Assembly (NCBI GenBank): GCA_946699065.1
Contig: CAMPDV010001454.1
Location: forward strand, 55,702 to 119,701
Length of the DNA stretch: 64,000 bases
From: Loxodes magnus
Taxonomy: Eukaryota; Ciliophora; Karyorelictea; Loxodida; Loxodidae
Direction of reading: 5' to 3'
Shown here: positions 54,700 through 64,000 of the stretch, piece after piece
Layout of the letters: the number at the start of each line of letters is the position of its first letter
Position numbering within the stretch: the stretch's first letter is position 1
Position numbers and translations under genes: made by a program
The notes under the pieces: generated by a model
Databases searched by the model: none
What the model was told of the DNA's origin: nothing
Seen by the model: only the letters and a program-made list of their open reading frames with translations

Positions 54700-57600
54700 T
54701 TGCTACAAAACTTATCATTAGATATTCTTTTCTTACTTTACTTATTCACCTTTCTAAATACTTATTACTTCTCAAAGCATACTCCTTAAAACTGAAACAC
54801 TACCTTCTTTTCTTACTTTACTTCATCACTTTTCTAAATACTTATTACTTCTCAAAGCATACTCCTTAAAACTGAAATTCTACCTTCTTTTCTTACTTTA
54901 CTTCTTCACCTTTCTAAATACTTATTACTTCTCAAAGCATACTCCTTAAAACTGAAACTCTATCTTCTTTTCTTACTTTACTTCTTCACTTTTCTATAGT
55001 CTAACTTTCATCTACAAGCATGACAAACCGATTACAGATTCGTGTTACTTACAATACTAACATTTTTGGATATTCTAACTTATATACAGACTTATCATTA
55101 GTACTTATTATCTCAAACATACTCCTTAAAACTGAAACTCTATCTTCTTTTCTTACTTTACTTCTTCACTTTTCTATAGGCTAACTTTCATCTACAAGCA
55201 TATCTTGACAAACCGATTACAGATTCGTGTTACTTACATTATTACTAACATTTTGGATATTCTAACTTATATTTTAGTGCTTGCCACGAATACTTATCAT
55301 TAGATATTCTTTTCTTACTTTACTTCATCACTTTTCTAAATACTTATTACTTCTCAAAGCATACTCCTTAAAACTGAAACACTACCTTCTTTTCTTACTT
55401 TACTTCATCACTTTTCTATAGGCTAACTTTATTACAAGCATATCTGACAAACCGATTACAGATTCGTGTTACTTACCTTACTAACATTTTGGAAATTCTA
55501 ACTTATATTTTAGTGCTTGCCACGAATACTTTCATTAGATATTCTTTTCTTACTTAACTTATTCACTTTTCTAAATACTTATTACTTCTCAAAGCATACT
55601 CCTTAAAACTGAAACTCTATCTTCTTTTCTTACTTTACTTCTTCACTTTTCTATAGGCTAACTTTCATCTACAAGCATATCTTGACAAACCGATTACAGA
55701 TTCGTGTTACTTACATTATTACTAACATTTTGGATATTCTAACTTATATTTTAGTGCTTGCCACGAATACTTATCATTAGATATTCTTTTCTTACTTTAC
55801 TTCATCACTTTTCTAAATACTTATTACTTCTCAAAGCATACTCCTTAAAACTGAAATTCTACCTTCTTTTCTTACTTTACTTCTTCACTTTTCTATAGGC
55901 TAACTTTCATCTACAAGCATATCTTGACAAACCGATTACAGATTCGTGTTACTTACATTATTACTAACATTTTGGATATTCTAACTTATATTTTAGTGCT
56001 TGCCACGAATACTTATCATTAGATATTCTTTTCTTACTTTACTTCTTCACTTTTCTAAATACTTATTACTTCTCAAAGCATACTCCTTAAAACTGAAACT
56101 TCTATCTTCTTTTCTTACTTTACTTCTTCACTTTTCTATAGGCTAACTTTCATCTACAAGCATATCTTGACAAACCGATTACAGATTCGTGTTACTTACA
56201 TTATTACTAACATTTTGGATATTCTAACTTATATTTTAGTGCTTGCCACGAATACTTATCATTAGATATTCTTTTCTTACTTAACTTATTCACTTTTCTA
56301 AATACTTATTACTTCTCAAAGCATACTCCTTAAAACTGAAACTCTATCTTCTTTTCTTACTTTACTTCTTCACTTTTCTATAGGCTAACTTTCATCTACA
56401 AGCATATCTTGACAAACCGATTACAGATTCGTGTTACTTACATTATTACTAACATTTTGGATATTCTAACTTATATTTTAGTGCTTGCCACGAATACTTA
56501 TCATTAGATATTCTTTTCTTACTTATACTTATTCACGAATTTTCTAAATACTTATTACTTCTCAAAGCATACTCCTTAAAACTGAAACTCTATCTTCTTT
56601 TCTTACTTTACTTCTTCACTTTTCTATAGGCTAACTTTCATCTACAAGCATATCTTGACAAACCGATTACAGATTCGTGTTACTTACATTATTACTAACA
56701 TTTTGGATATTCTAACTTATATTTTAGTGCTTGCCACGAATACTTATCATTAGATATTCTTTTCTTACTTAACTTATTCACTTTTCTAAATACTTATTAC
56801 TTCTCAAAGCATACTCCTTAAAACTGAAATTCTACCTTCTTTTCTTACTTTACTTCTTCACTTTTCTATAGGCTAACTTTCATCTACAAGCATATCTTGA
56901 CAAACCGATTACAGATTCGTGTTACTTACATTATTACTAACATTTTGGATATTCTAACTTATATTTTAGTGCTTGCCACGAATACTTATCATTAGATATT
57001 CTTTTCTTACTTTACTTCTTCACTTTTCTAAATACTTATTACTTCTCAAAGCATACTCCTTAAAACTGAAACTCTATCTTCTTTTCTTAATACTTTTCTA
57101 TTACTTTCATCTACAAGCATATCTTGACAAACCGAATACAGATTCGTAATTATTACATTATTACTAACATTTTGGATATTCTAACTTATATTTTAGTGCT
57201 TACGAATACTTTCATTAGATATTCTTTTCTTACTTTACTTCTTCACTTTTCTAAATACTTATTACTTCTCAAAGCATACTCCTTAAAACTGAAACTCTAT
57301 CTTCTTTTCTTACTTTACTTCTTCACTTTTCTATAGGCTAACTTTCATCTACAAGCATATCTTGACAAACCGATTACAGATTCGTGTTACTTACATTATT
57401 ACTAACATTTTGGATATTCTAACTTATATTTTAGTGCTTGCCACGAATACTTATCATTAGATATTCTTTTCTTACTTAACTTATTCACTTTTCTAAATAC
57501 TTATTACTTCTCAAATCATACTCCTTAAAACTGAAACTCTATCTTCTTTTCTTACTTTACTTCTTCACTTTTCTATAGGCTAACTTTCATCTACAAGCAT

Positions 57601-58980
57601 ATCTTGACAAACCGATTACAGATTCGTGTTACTTACATTATTACTAACATTTTGGATATTCTAACTTATATTTTAGTGCTTGCCACGAATACTTATCATT
57701 AGATATTCTTTTCTTACTTTACTTCATCACTTTTCTAAATACTTATTACTTCTCAAAGCATACTCCTTAAAACTGAAATTCTACCTTCTTTTCTTACTTT
57801 ACTTCTTCACTTTTCTATAGGCTAACTTTCATCTACAAGCATATCTTGACAAACCGATTACAGATTCGTGTTACTTACATTATTACTAACATTTTGGATA
57901 TTCTAACTTATATTTTAGTGCTTGCCACGAATACTTATCATTAGATATTCTTTTCTTACTTAACTTATTCACTTTTCTAAATACTTATTACTTCTCAAAG
58001 CATACTCCTTAAAACTGAAACTCTATCTTCTTTTCTTACTTTACTTCTTCACTTTTCTATAGGACTTTCATCTACAAGCATATTTGACAAACCGATTACA
58101 GATTCGTGTTACTTACTTACACATTTTTTTGGATTTCTAAATACTTATTACTTCTCAAAGCATACTCCTTAAAACTGAAACTCTATCTTCTTTTCTTACT
58201 TTACTTCTTCACTTTTCTATAGGCTAACTTTCATCTACAAGCATATCTTGACAAACCGATTACAGATTCGTGTTACTTACATTATTACTAACATTTTGGA
58301 TATTCTAACTTATATTTTAGTGCTTGCCACGAATACTTATCATTAGATATTCTTTTCTTACTTAACTTATTCACTTTTCTAAATACTTATTACTTCTCAA
58401 AGCATACTCCTTAAAACTGAAATTCTACCTTCTTTTCTTACTTTACTTCTTCACTTTTCTATAGGCTAACTTTCATCTACAAGCATATCTTGACAAACCG
58501 ATTACAGATTCGTGTTACTTACATTATTACTAACATTTTGGATATTCTAACTTATATTTTAGTGCTTGCCACGAATACTTATCATTAGATATTCTTTTCT
58601 TACTTAACTTATTCACTTTTCTAAATACTTATTACTTCTCAAAGCATACTCCTTAAAACTGAAACTCTATCTTCTTTTCTTACTTTACTTCTTCACTTTT
58701 CTATAGGCTAACTTTCATCTACAAGCATATCTTGACAAACCGATTACAGATTCGTGTTACTTACATTATTACTAACATTTTGGATATTCTAACTTATATT
58801 TTAGTGCTTGCCACGAATACTTATCATTAGATATTCTTTTCTTACTTAACTTATTCACTTTTCTAAATACTTATTACTTCTCAAAGCATACTCCTTAAAA
58901 CTGAAACTCTATCTTCTTTTCTTACTTTACTTCTTCACTTTTCTATAGGCTAACTTTCATCTACAAGCATATCTTGACAA
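54700..58980. repeat. 242-bp units, type B (CCGATTACAGATTCGTG)
   Basis: Units read GACAAACCGATTACAG followed by ATTCGTGTTACTTAC and TTGCCACGAATAC. Relative to type A the inverted repeat is broken. One unit near 57,124-57,160 returns to the type A core (CGAATACAGATTCGTAATT) within a GACAAACC context. Segment 3 often reads CTTACTTAACTTATTCAC in this part. Spacing is again 242 bp, so the length is stable while the sequence has changed. Confidence 0.8.
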
Positions 58981-58985
58981 ATAAA
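58975..58985. other. Junction of domain 2 and domain 3
   Basis: Domain 2 is in phase and intact up to CATATCTTGACAA at 58,980. The next base begins the 918-bp satellite at ATAAATG. In a full domain-2 unit TTGACAA is followed by ACCG, and in a full domain-3 unit ATAAATG is preceded by AGCAG. At most 1 bp is shared at the breakpoint. The strand composition flips here. Confidence 0.9.
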
Positions 58986-59180
58986 TGTAAAAAAATGATA
59001 AAAAGTACTGATATAAATATAAAAATTGAATGGATGAGGATAATAAAAAGTCTAAAAAGGATATGAAAGAGGATAAACGAGGACGAAACGGGTGACTTTT
59101 CTGTATGAGTAATAGGATCTGATTTGGTGATAGAAGTTGATTAAAGTAAAGCAAAAAAGATTATTGTATAAACGAGCAAC

Positions 59181-59190
59181 TTGCATGCAA
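59181..59190. repeat. Palindrome TTGCATGCAA in the 918-bp unit
   Basis: A perfect 10-bp palindrome, present in each copy at the equivalent place. It contains GCATGC (an SphI site), so a ladder of about 918 bp would be expected from the genomic array. Confidence 0.7.
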
Positions 59191-59396
59191 TAAATAATAT
59201 AATATGATATAAAATAATATAAAAAACAAGTTAAATAAGCATTATAAAGAGTGAAATATAAAAAATAAAGAGCAATGGAAAAAAGATTAAAATATAAGTC
59301 ATAATTTGTATATAAAAAAGCATTGAAAAAGAAACTGAGTCTCGTAAATATAATAAATATGACTGAAAAAAGACAAAAAAGAATATAAATATAGTT

Positions 59397-59611
59397 CCCG
59401 CGTCTAATAGATAAGACTTGTCATAAAAACATAGCCAAATAAACCGCTTAGACAAAATGGGACCCCCGCGTCTAATATATATGAATTGCTATAAAATTGA
59501 CATAAAAAAGCTGCGAATAAAAGTAATGCGACTGGAATAAAATAAAATATCGCAAATAAATTGACAACAAAAGATAATGAAATAAAAATAATGGTACTCC
59601 CGCGTCTAATA
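59397..59611. repeat. Three copies of CCCGCGTCTAATA within the 918-bp unit
   Basis: In copy 1 the 13-mer lies at 59,397-59,409, 59,465-59,477 and 59,599-59,611. The spacings are 68 and 134 bp, close to one and two times 67. All three are in the same orientation, and the same arrangement recurs in copies 2-5. The 5' flanks differ (AGTT, GGGACC, GGTACT), so the conserved part is short and sharply bounded. These are the most GC-rich points in domain 3. Confidence 0.9.
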
Positions 59612-59847
59612 AACGAAAACACAATAAAATTAAAATATTAAATGGAATAATAAAGAAAGTAAAAGAATAAATGTGCAAAATTAGTAATAAAAACAAAATA
59701 AAGATAATAAATAATTTTAGAGGACTGATAAAACAGCAATAAAAATGATATGTTAAAATTAGAGTATAAAAGTGCTTGCTTAATGAAAAAGAAGAATAAA
59801 AACGTTAATAAAAGTGACCTGCGTAATATGTATATAAATTGACAACA
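59556..59847. repeat. Internal direct repeat ATAAATTGACAACA in the 918-bp unit
   Basis: A 14-mer is found twice per unit, in copy 1 at 59,556-59,569 and 59,834-59,847. A third, weaker relative is ATAAAATTGACATAAA near 59,490. TTGACAA also ends domain 2 at the junction. It may be a trace of an older, shorter internal repeat. Confidence 0.6.
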
Positions 59848-59898
59848 TGAAAATGAAGAATATAGTAAATATTGATTAAAAGATACGAAAAACAGCAG

Positions 59899-60815
59899 AT
59901 AAATGTAAAAAAAATGATAAAAAGTACTGATATAAATATAAAAATTGAATGGATGAGGATAATAAAAAGTCTAAAAAGGATATGAAAGAGGATAAACGAG
60001 GACGAACGGGTGACTTTTCTGTATGAGTAATAGGATCTGATTTGGTGATAGAAGTTGATTAAAGTAAAGCAAAAAAGATTATTGTATAAACGAGCAACTT
60101 GCATGCAATAAATAATATAATATGATATAAAATAATATAAAAAACAAGTTAAATAAGCATTATAAAGAGTGAAATATAAAAAATAAAGAGCAATGGAAAA
60201 AAGATTAAAATATAAGTCATAATTTGTATATAAAAAAGCATTGAAAAAGAAACTGAGTCTCGTAAATATAATAAATATGACTGAAAAAAGACAAAAAAGA
60301 ATATAAATATAGTTCCCGCGTCTAATAGATAAGACTTGTCATAAAAACATAGCCAAATAAACCGCTTAGACAAAATGGGACCCCCGCGTCTAATATATAT
60401 GAATTGCTATAAAATTGACATAAAAAAGCTGCGAATAAAAGTAATGCGACTGGAATAAAATAAAATATCGCAAATAAATTGACAACAAAAGATAATGAAA
60501 TAAAAATAATGGTACTCCCGCGTCTAATAAACGAAAACACAATAAAATTAAAATATTAAATGGAATAATAAAGAAAGTAAAAGAATAAATGTGCAAAATT
60601 AGTAATAAAAACAAAATAAAGATAATAAATAATTTAGAGGACTGATAAAACAGCAATAAAAATGATATGTTAAAATTAGAGTATAAAAGTGCTTGCTTAA
60701 TGAAAAAGAAGAATAAAAACGTTAATAAAAGTGACCTGCGTAATATGTATATAAATTGACAACATGAAAATGAAGAATATAGTAAATATTGATTAAAAGA
60801 TACGAAAAACAGCAG
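59899..60815. repeat. 918-bp satellite, copy 2
   Basis: 917 bp. It lacks one T in the AATTTTAGAGG tract (AATTTAGAGG near 60,631). It is otherwise the consensus. Confidence 0.92.
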
Positions 60816-61732
60816 ATAAATGTAAAAAAAATGATAAAAAGTACTGATATAAATATAAAAATTGAATGGATGAGGATAATAAAAAGTCTAAAAAGGATAT
60901 GAAAGAGGATAAACGAGGACGAACGGGTGACTTTTCTGTATGAGTAATAGGATCTGATTTGGTGATAGAAGTTGATTAAAGTAAAGCAAAAAAGATATTG
61001 TATAAACGAGCAACTTGCATGCAATAAATAATATAATATGATATAAAATAATATAAAAAACAAGTTAAATAAGCATTATAAAGAGTGAAATATAAAAAAT
61101 AAAGAGCAATGGAAAAAAGATTAAAATATAAGTCATAATTTGTATATAAAAAAGCATTGAAAAAGAAACTGAGTCTCGTAAATATAATAAATATGACTGA
61201 AAAAAGACAAAAAAGAATATAAATATAGTTCCCGCGTCTAATAGATAAGACTTGTCATAAAAACATAGCCAAATAAACCGCTTAGACAAAATGGGACCCC
61301 CGCGTCTAATATATATGAATTGCTATAAAATTGACATAAAAAAGCTGCGAATAAAAGTAATGCGACTGGAATAAAATAAAATATCGCAAATAAATTGACA
61401 ACAAAAGATAATGAAATAAAAATAATGGTACTCCCGCGTCTAATAAACGAAAACACAATAAAATTAAAATATTAAATGGAATAATAAAGAAAGTAAAAGA
61501 ATAAATGTGCAAAATTAGTAATAAAAACAAAATAAAGATAATAAATAATTTTAGAGGACTGATAAAACAGCAATAAAAATGATATGTTAAAATTAGAGTA
61601 TAAAAGTGCTTGCTTAATGAAAAAGAAGAATAAAAACGTTAATAAAAGTGACCTGCGTAATATGTATATAAATTGACAACATGAAAATGAAGAATATAGT
61701 AAATATTGATTAAAAGATACGAAAAACAGCAG
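60816..61732. repeat. 918-bp satellite, copy 3
   Basis: 917 bp. It lacks one T in AAAGATTATTG (AAAGATATTG near 60,993). It is otherwise the consensus. Confidence 0.92.
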
Positions 61733-62651
61733 ATAAATGTAAAAAAAATGATAAAAAGTACTGATATAAATATAAAAATTGAATGGATGAGGATAATAAA
61801 AAGTCTAAAAAGGATATGAAAGAGGATAAACGAGGACGAACGGGTGACTTTTCTGTATGAGTAATAGGATCTGATTTGGTGATAGAAGTTGATTAAAGTA
61901 AAGCAAAAAAGATTATTGTATAAACGAGCAACTTGCATGCAATAAATACTATAATATGATATAAAATAATATAAAAAACAAGTTAAATAAGCATTATAAA
62001 GAGTGAAATATAAAAAATAAAGAGCAATGGAAAAAAGATTAAAATATAAGTCATAATTTGTATATAAAAAAGCATTGAAAAAGAAACTGAGTCTCGTAAA
62101 TATAATAAATATGACTGAAAAAAGACAAAAAAGAATATAAATATAGTTCCCGCGTCTAATAGATAAGACTTGTCATAAAAACATAGCCAAATAAACCGCT
62201 TAGACAAAATGGGACCCCCGCGTCTAATATATATGAATTGCTATAAAATTGACATAAAAAAGCTGCGAATAAAAGTAATGCGACTGGAATAAAAATAAAT
62301 ATCGCAAATAAATTGACAACAAAAGATAATGAAATAAAAATAATGGTACTCCCGCGTCTAATAAACGAAAACACAATAAAATTAAAATATTAAATGGAAT
62401 AATAAAGAAAGTAAAAGAATAAATGTGCAAAATTAGTAATAAAAACAAAATAAAGATAATAAATAATTTTAGAGGACTGATAAAACAGCAATAAAAATGA
62501 TATGTTAAAAATTAGAGTATAAAAGTGCTTGCTTAATGAAAAAGAAGAATAAAAACGTTAATAAAAGTGACCTGCGTAATATGTATATAAATTGACAACA
62601 TGAAAATGAAGAATATAGTAAATATTGATTAAAAGATACGAAAAACAGCAG
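61733..62651. repeat. 918-bp satellite, copy 4
   Basis: 919 bp. It has AATACTATAATATG near 61,945 in place of AATAATATAATATG, GGAATAAAAATAAATATCG near 62,287 in place of GGAATAAAATAAAATATCG, and an extra A in GTTAAAAATTAG near 62,505. Confidence 0.92.
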
Positions 62652-63569
62652 ATAAATGTAAAAAAAATGATAAAAAGTACTGATATAAATATAAAAATTG
62701 AATGGATGAGGATAATAAAAAGTCTAAAAAGGATATGAAAGAGGATAAACGAGGACGAACGGGTGACTTTTCTGTATGAGTAATAGGATCTGATTTGGTG
62801 ATAGAAGTTGATTAAAGTAAAGCAAAAAAGATTATTGTATAAACGAGCAACTTGCATGCAATAAATAATATAATATGATATAAAATAATATAAAAAACAA
62901 GTTAAATAAGCATTATAAAGAGTGAAATATAAAAAATAAAGAGCAATGGAAAAAAGATTAAAATATAAGTCATAATTTGTATATAAAAAAGCATTGAAAA
63001 AGAAACTGAGTCTCGTAAATATAATAAATATGACTGAAAAAAGACAAAAAAGAATATAAATATAGTTCCCGCGTCTAATAGATAAGACTTGTCATAAAAA
63101 CATAGCCAAATAAACCGCTTAGACAAAATGGGACCCCCGCGTCTAATATATATGAATTGCTATAAAATTGACATAAAAAAGCTGCGAATAAAAGTAATGC
63201 GACTGGAATAAAATAAAATATCGCAAATAAATTGACAACAAAAGATAATGAAATAAAAATAATGGTACTCCCGCGTCTAATAAACGAAAACACAATAAAA
63301 TTAAAATATTAAATGGAATAATAAAGAAAGTAAAAGAATAAATGTGCAAAATTAGTAATAAAAACAAAATAAAGATAATAAATAATTTTAGAGGACTGAT
63401 AAAACAGCAATAAAAATGATATGTTAAAATTAGAGTATAAAAGTGCTTGCTTAATGAAAAAGAAGAATAAAAACGTTAATAAAAGTGACCTGCGTAATAT
63501 GTATATAAATTGACAACATGAAAATGAAGAATATAGTAAATATTGATTAAAAGATACGAAAAACAGCAG
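62652..63569. repeat. 918-bp satellite, copy 5
   Basis: 918 bp. It matches the consensus at every position where another copy varies, so it is the best reference copy in the window. Confidence 0.92.
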
Positions 63570-64000
63570 ATAAATGTAAAAAAAAATGATAAAAAGTACT
63601 GATATAAATATAAAAATTGAATGGATGAGGATAATAAAAAGTCTAAAAAGGATATGAAAGAGGATAAACGAGGACGAACGGGTGACTTTTCTGTATGAGT
63701 AATAGGATCTGATTTGGTGATAGAAGTTGATTAAAGTAAAGCAAAAAAGATTATTGTATAAACGAGCAACTTGCATGCAATAAATAATATAATATGATAT
63801 AAAATAATATAAAAAACAAGTTAAATAAGCATTATAAAGAGTGAAATATAAAAAATAAAGAGCAATGGAAAAAAGATTAAAATATAAGTCATAATTTGTA
63901 TATAAAAAAAGCATTGAAAAAGAAACTGAGTCTCGTAAATATAATAAATATGACTGAAAAAAGACAAAAAAGAATATAAATATAGTTCCCGCGTCTAATA
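63570..64000. repeat. 918-bp satellite, copy 6 (cut by window end)
   Basis: The first 431 bases of a further copy, with 9 A after ATAAATGT and 7 A in TATAAAAAAAGC near 63,902 (6 in other copies). The array continues beyond the window. Confidence 0.92.

Larger units (their letters stand above)
50161..58980. repeat. Composite satellite with a 242-bp period (domain 2)
   Basis: The landmark ATAGGCTAAC is spaced 242 bp in regular parts (for example 51,532, 51,774 and 52,016; and 58,219, 58,461, 58,703 and 58,945). The unit has three segments of about 79, 83 and 80 bp. Segment 1 starts TATCTTCTTTTCTTAC, then ATAGGCTAAC and CTACAAGCATATC. Segment 2 starts CAGATTCGT, then TTTTGGATATT and TTTTAGTGCTTGCC. 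Segment 3 starts GATATTCTTTTCTTAC and is close to the 76-bp monomer with a TTATTACTTCTC centre. Extra ~80-bp segment-3-like monomers are inserted in places (for example 52,240-52,400, making a 402-bp spacing). Irregular or shortened units are scattered through. I estimate about 35 units. Confidence 0.93.
58981..59898. repeat. 918-bp satellite, copy 1
   Basis: First copy after the junction. It has 7 A after ATAAATGT (8 in most copies) and an extra A in GACGAAACGGG near 59,090, where the other copies have GACGAACGGG. The two changes cancel, keeping 918 bp. Confidence 0.92.
58981..64000. repeat. ~918-bp satellite array (domain 3)
   Basis: The motif ATAAATGTAAAA starts at 58,981, 59,899, 60,816, 61,733, 62,652 and 63,570, giving unit lengths 918, 917, 917, 919 and 918 and a 431-bp partial copy cut by the window end. 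Copies are more than 99% identical by eye. Nearly all differences are one-base changes in homopolymer length. The + strand is purine-rich (A-rich, with two to three G per C in lines I counted), opposite to domains 1 and 2. Each unit has three copies of CCCGCGTCTAATA in otherwise AT-rich sequence. I do not recognise the family and see no mobile-element protein in it. Confidence 0.95.

Noticed and set aside
59080..59100. CENP-B box-like sequence around GAAACGGG in copy 1
   Set aside because: It matches only the right half of the 17-bp box. The TTCG half is absent at the required spacing, and the extra A that improves the match is missing in the other copies.
59120..59135. Kinetoplast universal minicircle sequence (GATTTGGTGATA versus GGGGTTGGTGTA)
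   Set aside because: Only TTGGTG is shared, which is weak in repetitive sequence, and the other conserved minicircle blocks are absent.
59764..59775. TATAAAAG (TATA box) and TTGACA (bacterial -35) look-alikes in the 918-bp unit
   Set aside because: Such words are expected often in AT-rich DNA. There is no downstream gene and no properly spaced partner element.
58957..63914. - strand reading frames of 65-201 codons repeated in each 918-bp unit, with a recurring LLDAG peptide
   Set aside because: Lengths change between nearly identical copies because of one-base homopolymer indels (for example 99, 113 and 201 codons for the same segment). Overlapping frames are open at once, and the recurring peptide is only the translated GC-rich 13-mer. 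The translation is AT-driven and hydrophobic.
1..64000. Telomeric repeats, rRNA or tRNA genes, transposon termini
   Set aside because: No TTAGGG-, TTAGG- or TTTAGGG-type arrays, no tRNA-like cloverleaf boxes, no rRNA signatures, and no terminal inverted or long terminal repeats were seen on either strand.

Overview
This window appears to be satellite DNA from end to end. I found no credible protein gene, rRNA, tRNA, transposon or CRISPR array. It is AT-rich; the first repeat's consensus is about 74% A+T. Three tandem-repeat domains follow one another. (1) 1-50,160 is an array of roughly 660 monomers of 75-79 bp (consensus about 76 bp), arranged in nested local higher-order repeats. (2) 50,161-58,980 is a composite array with a dominant 242-bp period. 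The unit reads as three diverged ~80-bp relatives of the domain-1 monomer. (3) 58,981-64,000 is five full copies and one partial copy of an unrelated-looking ~918-bp satellite, more than 99% identical between copies and cut off by the window end.

The layout suggests a nuclear genome of a eukaryote, in pericentromeric, subtelomeric or other heterochromatin. I cannot name the species and recognise none of the three satellites. One oddity leaves an organellar origin open. Strand asymmetry is extreme (about 9 C per G on the + strand of the 76-bp consensus) and reverses abruptly at 58,980/58,981. A short-repeat block next to a long-repeat block resembles the layout described for the divergent region of kinetoplastid maxicircles, but there is no gene or universal minicircle motif here to support that.

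The domains seem to record a history. Inside domain 1, variant monomers are confined to zones and recur with fixed offsets: 910 and 1,752 bp (0.2-3 kb), about 1,825 bp (7-10.6 kb), 1,513 bp (17.7-20.3 kb), 3,409 bp (27-32 kb) and 4.2-5.1 kb (35.6-50 kb). This implies successive local amplifications of growing blocks. Domain 2 begins with irregular hybrid monomers, including one copy (50,599-50,835) whose three parts all still resemble the 76-bp repeat. It then settles into a regular 242-bp unit that drifts from one sequence type to another through hybrids at 53.1-54.7 kb. Domain 3 joins with at most 1 bp of shared sequence.

Open reading frames on both strands come from stop-free repeat phases (75 bp = 25 codons; AT-rich hydrophobic translations). 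They start at TTG, not ATG, through most of domain 1, and they break at single-base indels between repeat copies. I therefore annotate none as coding.
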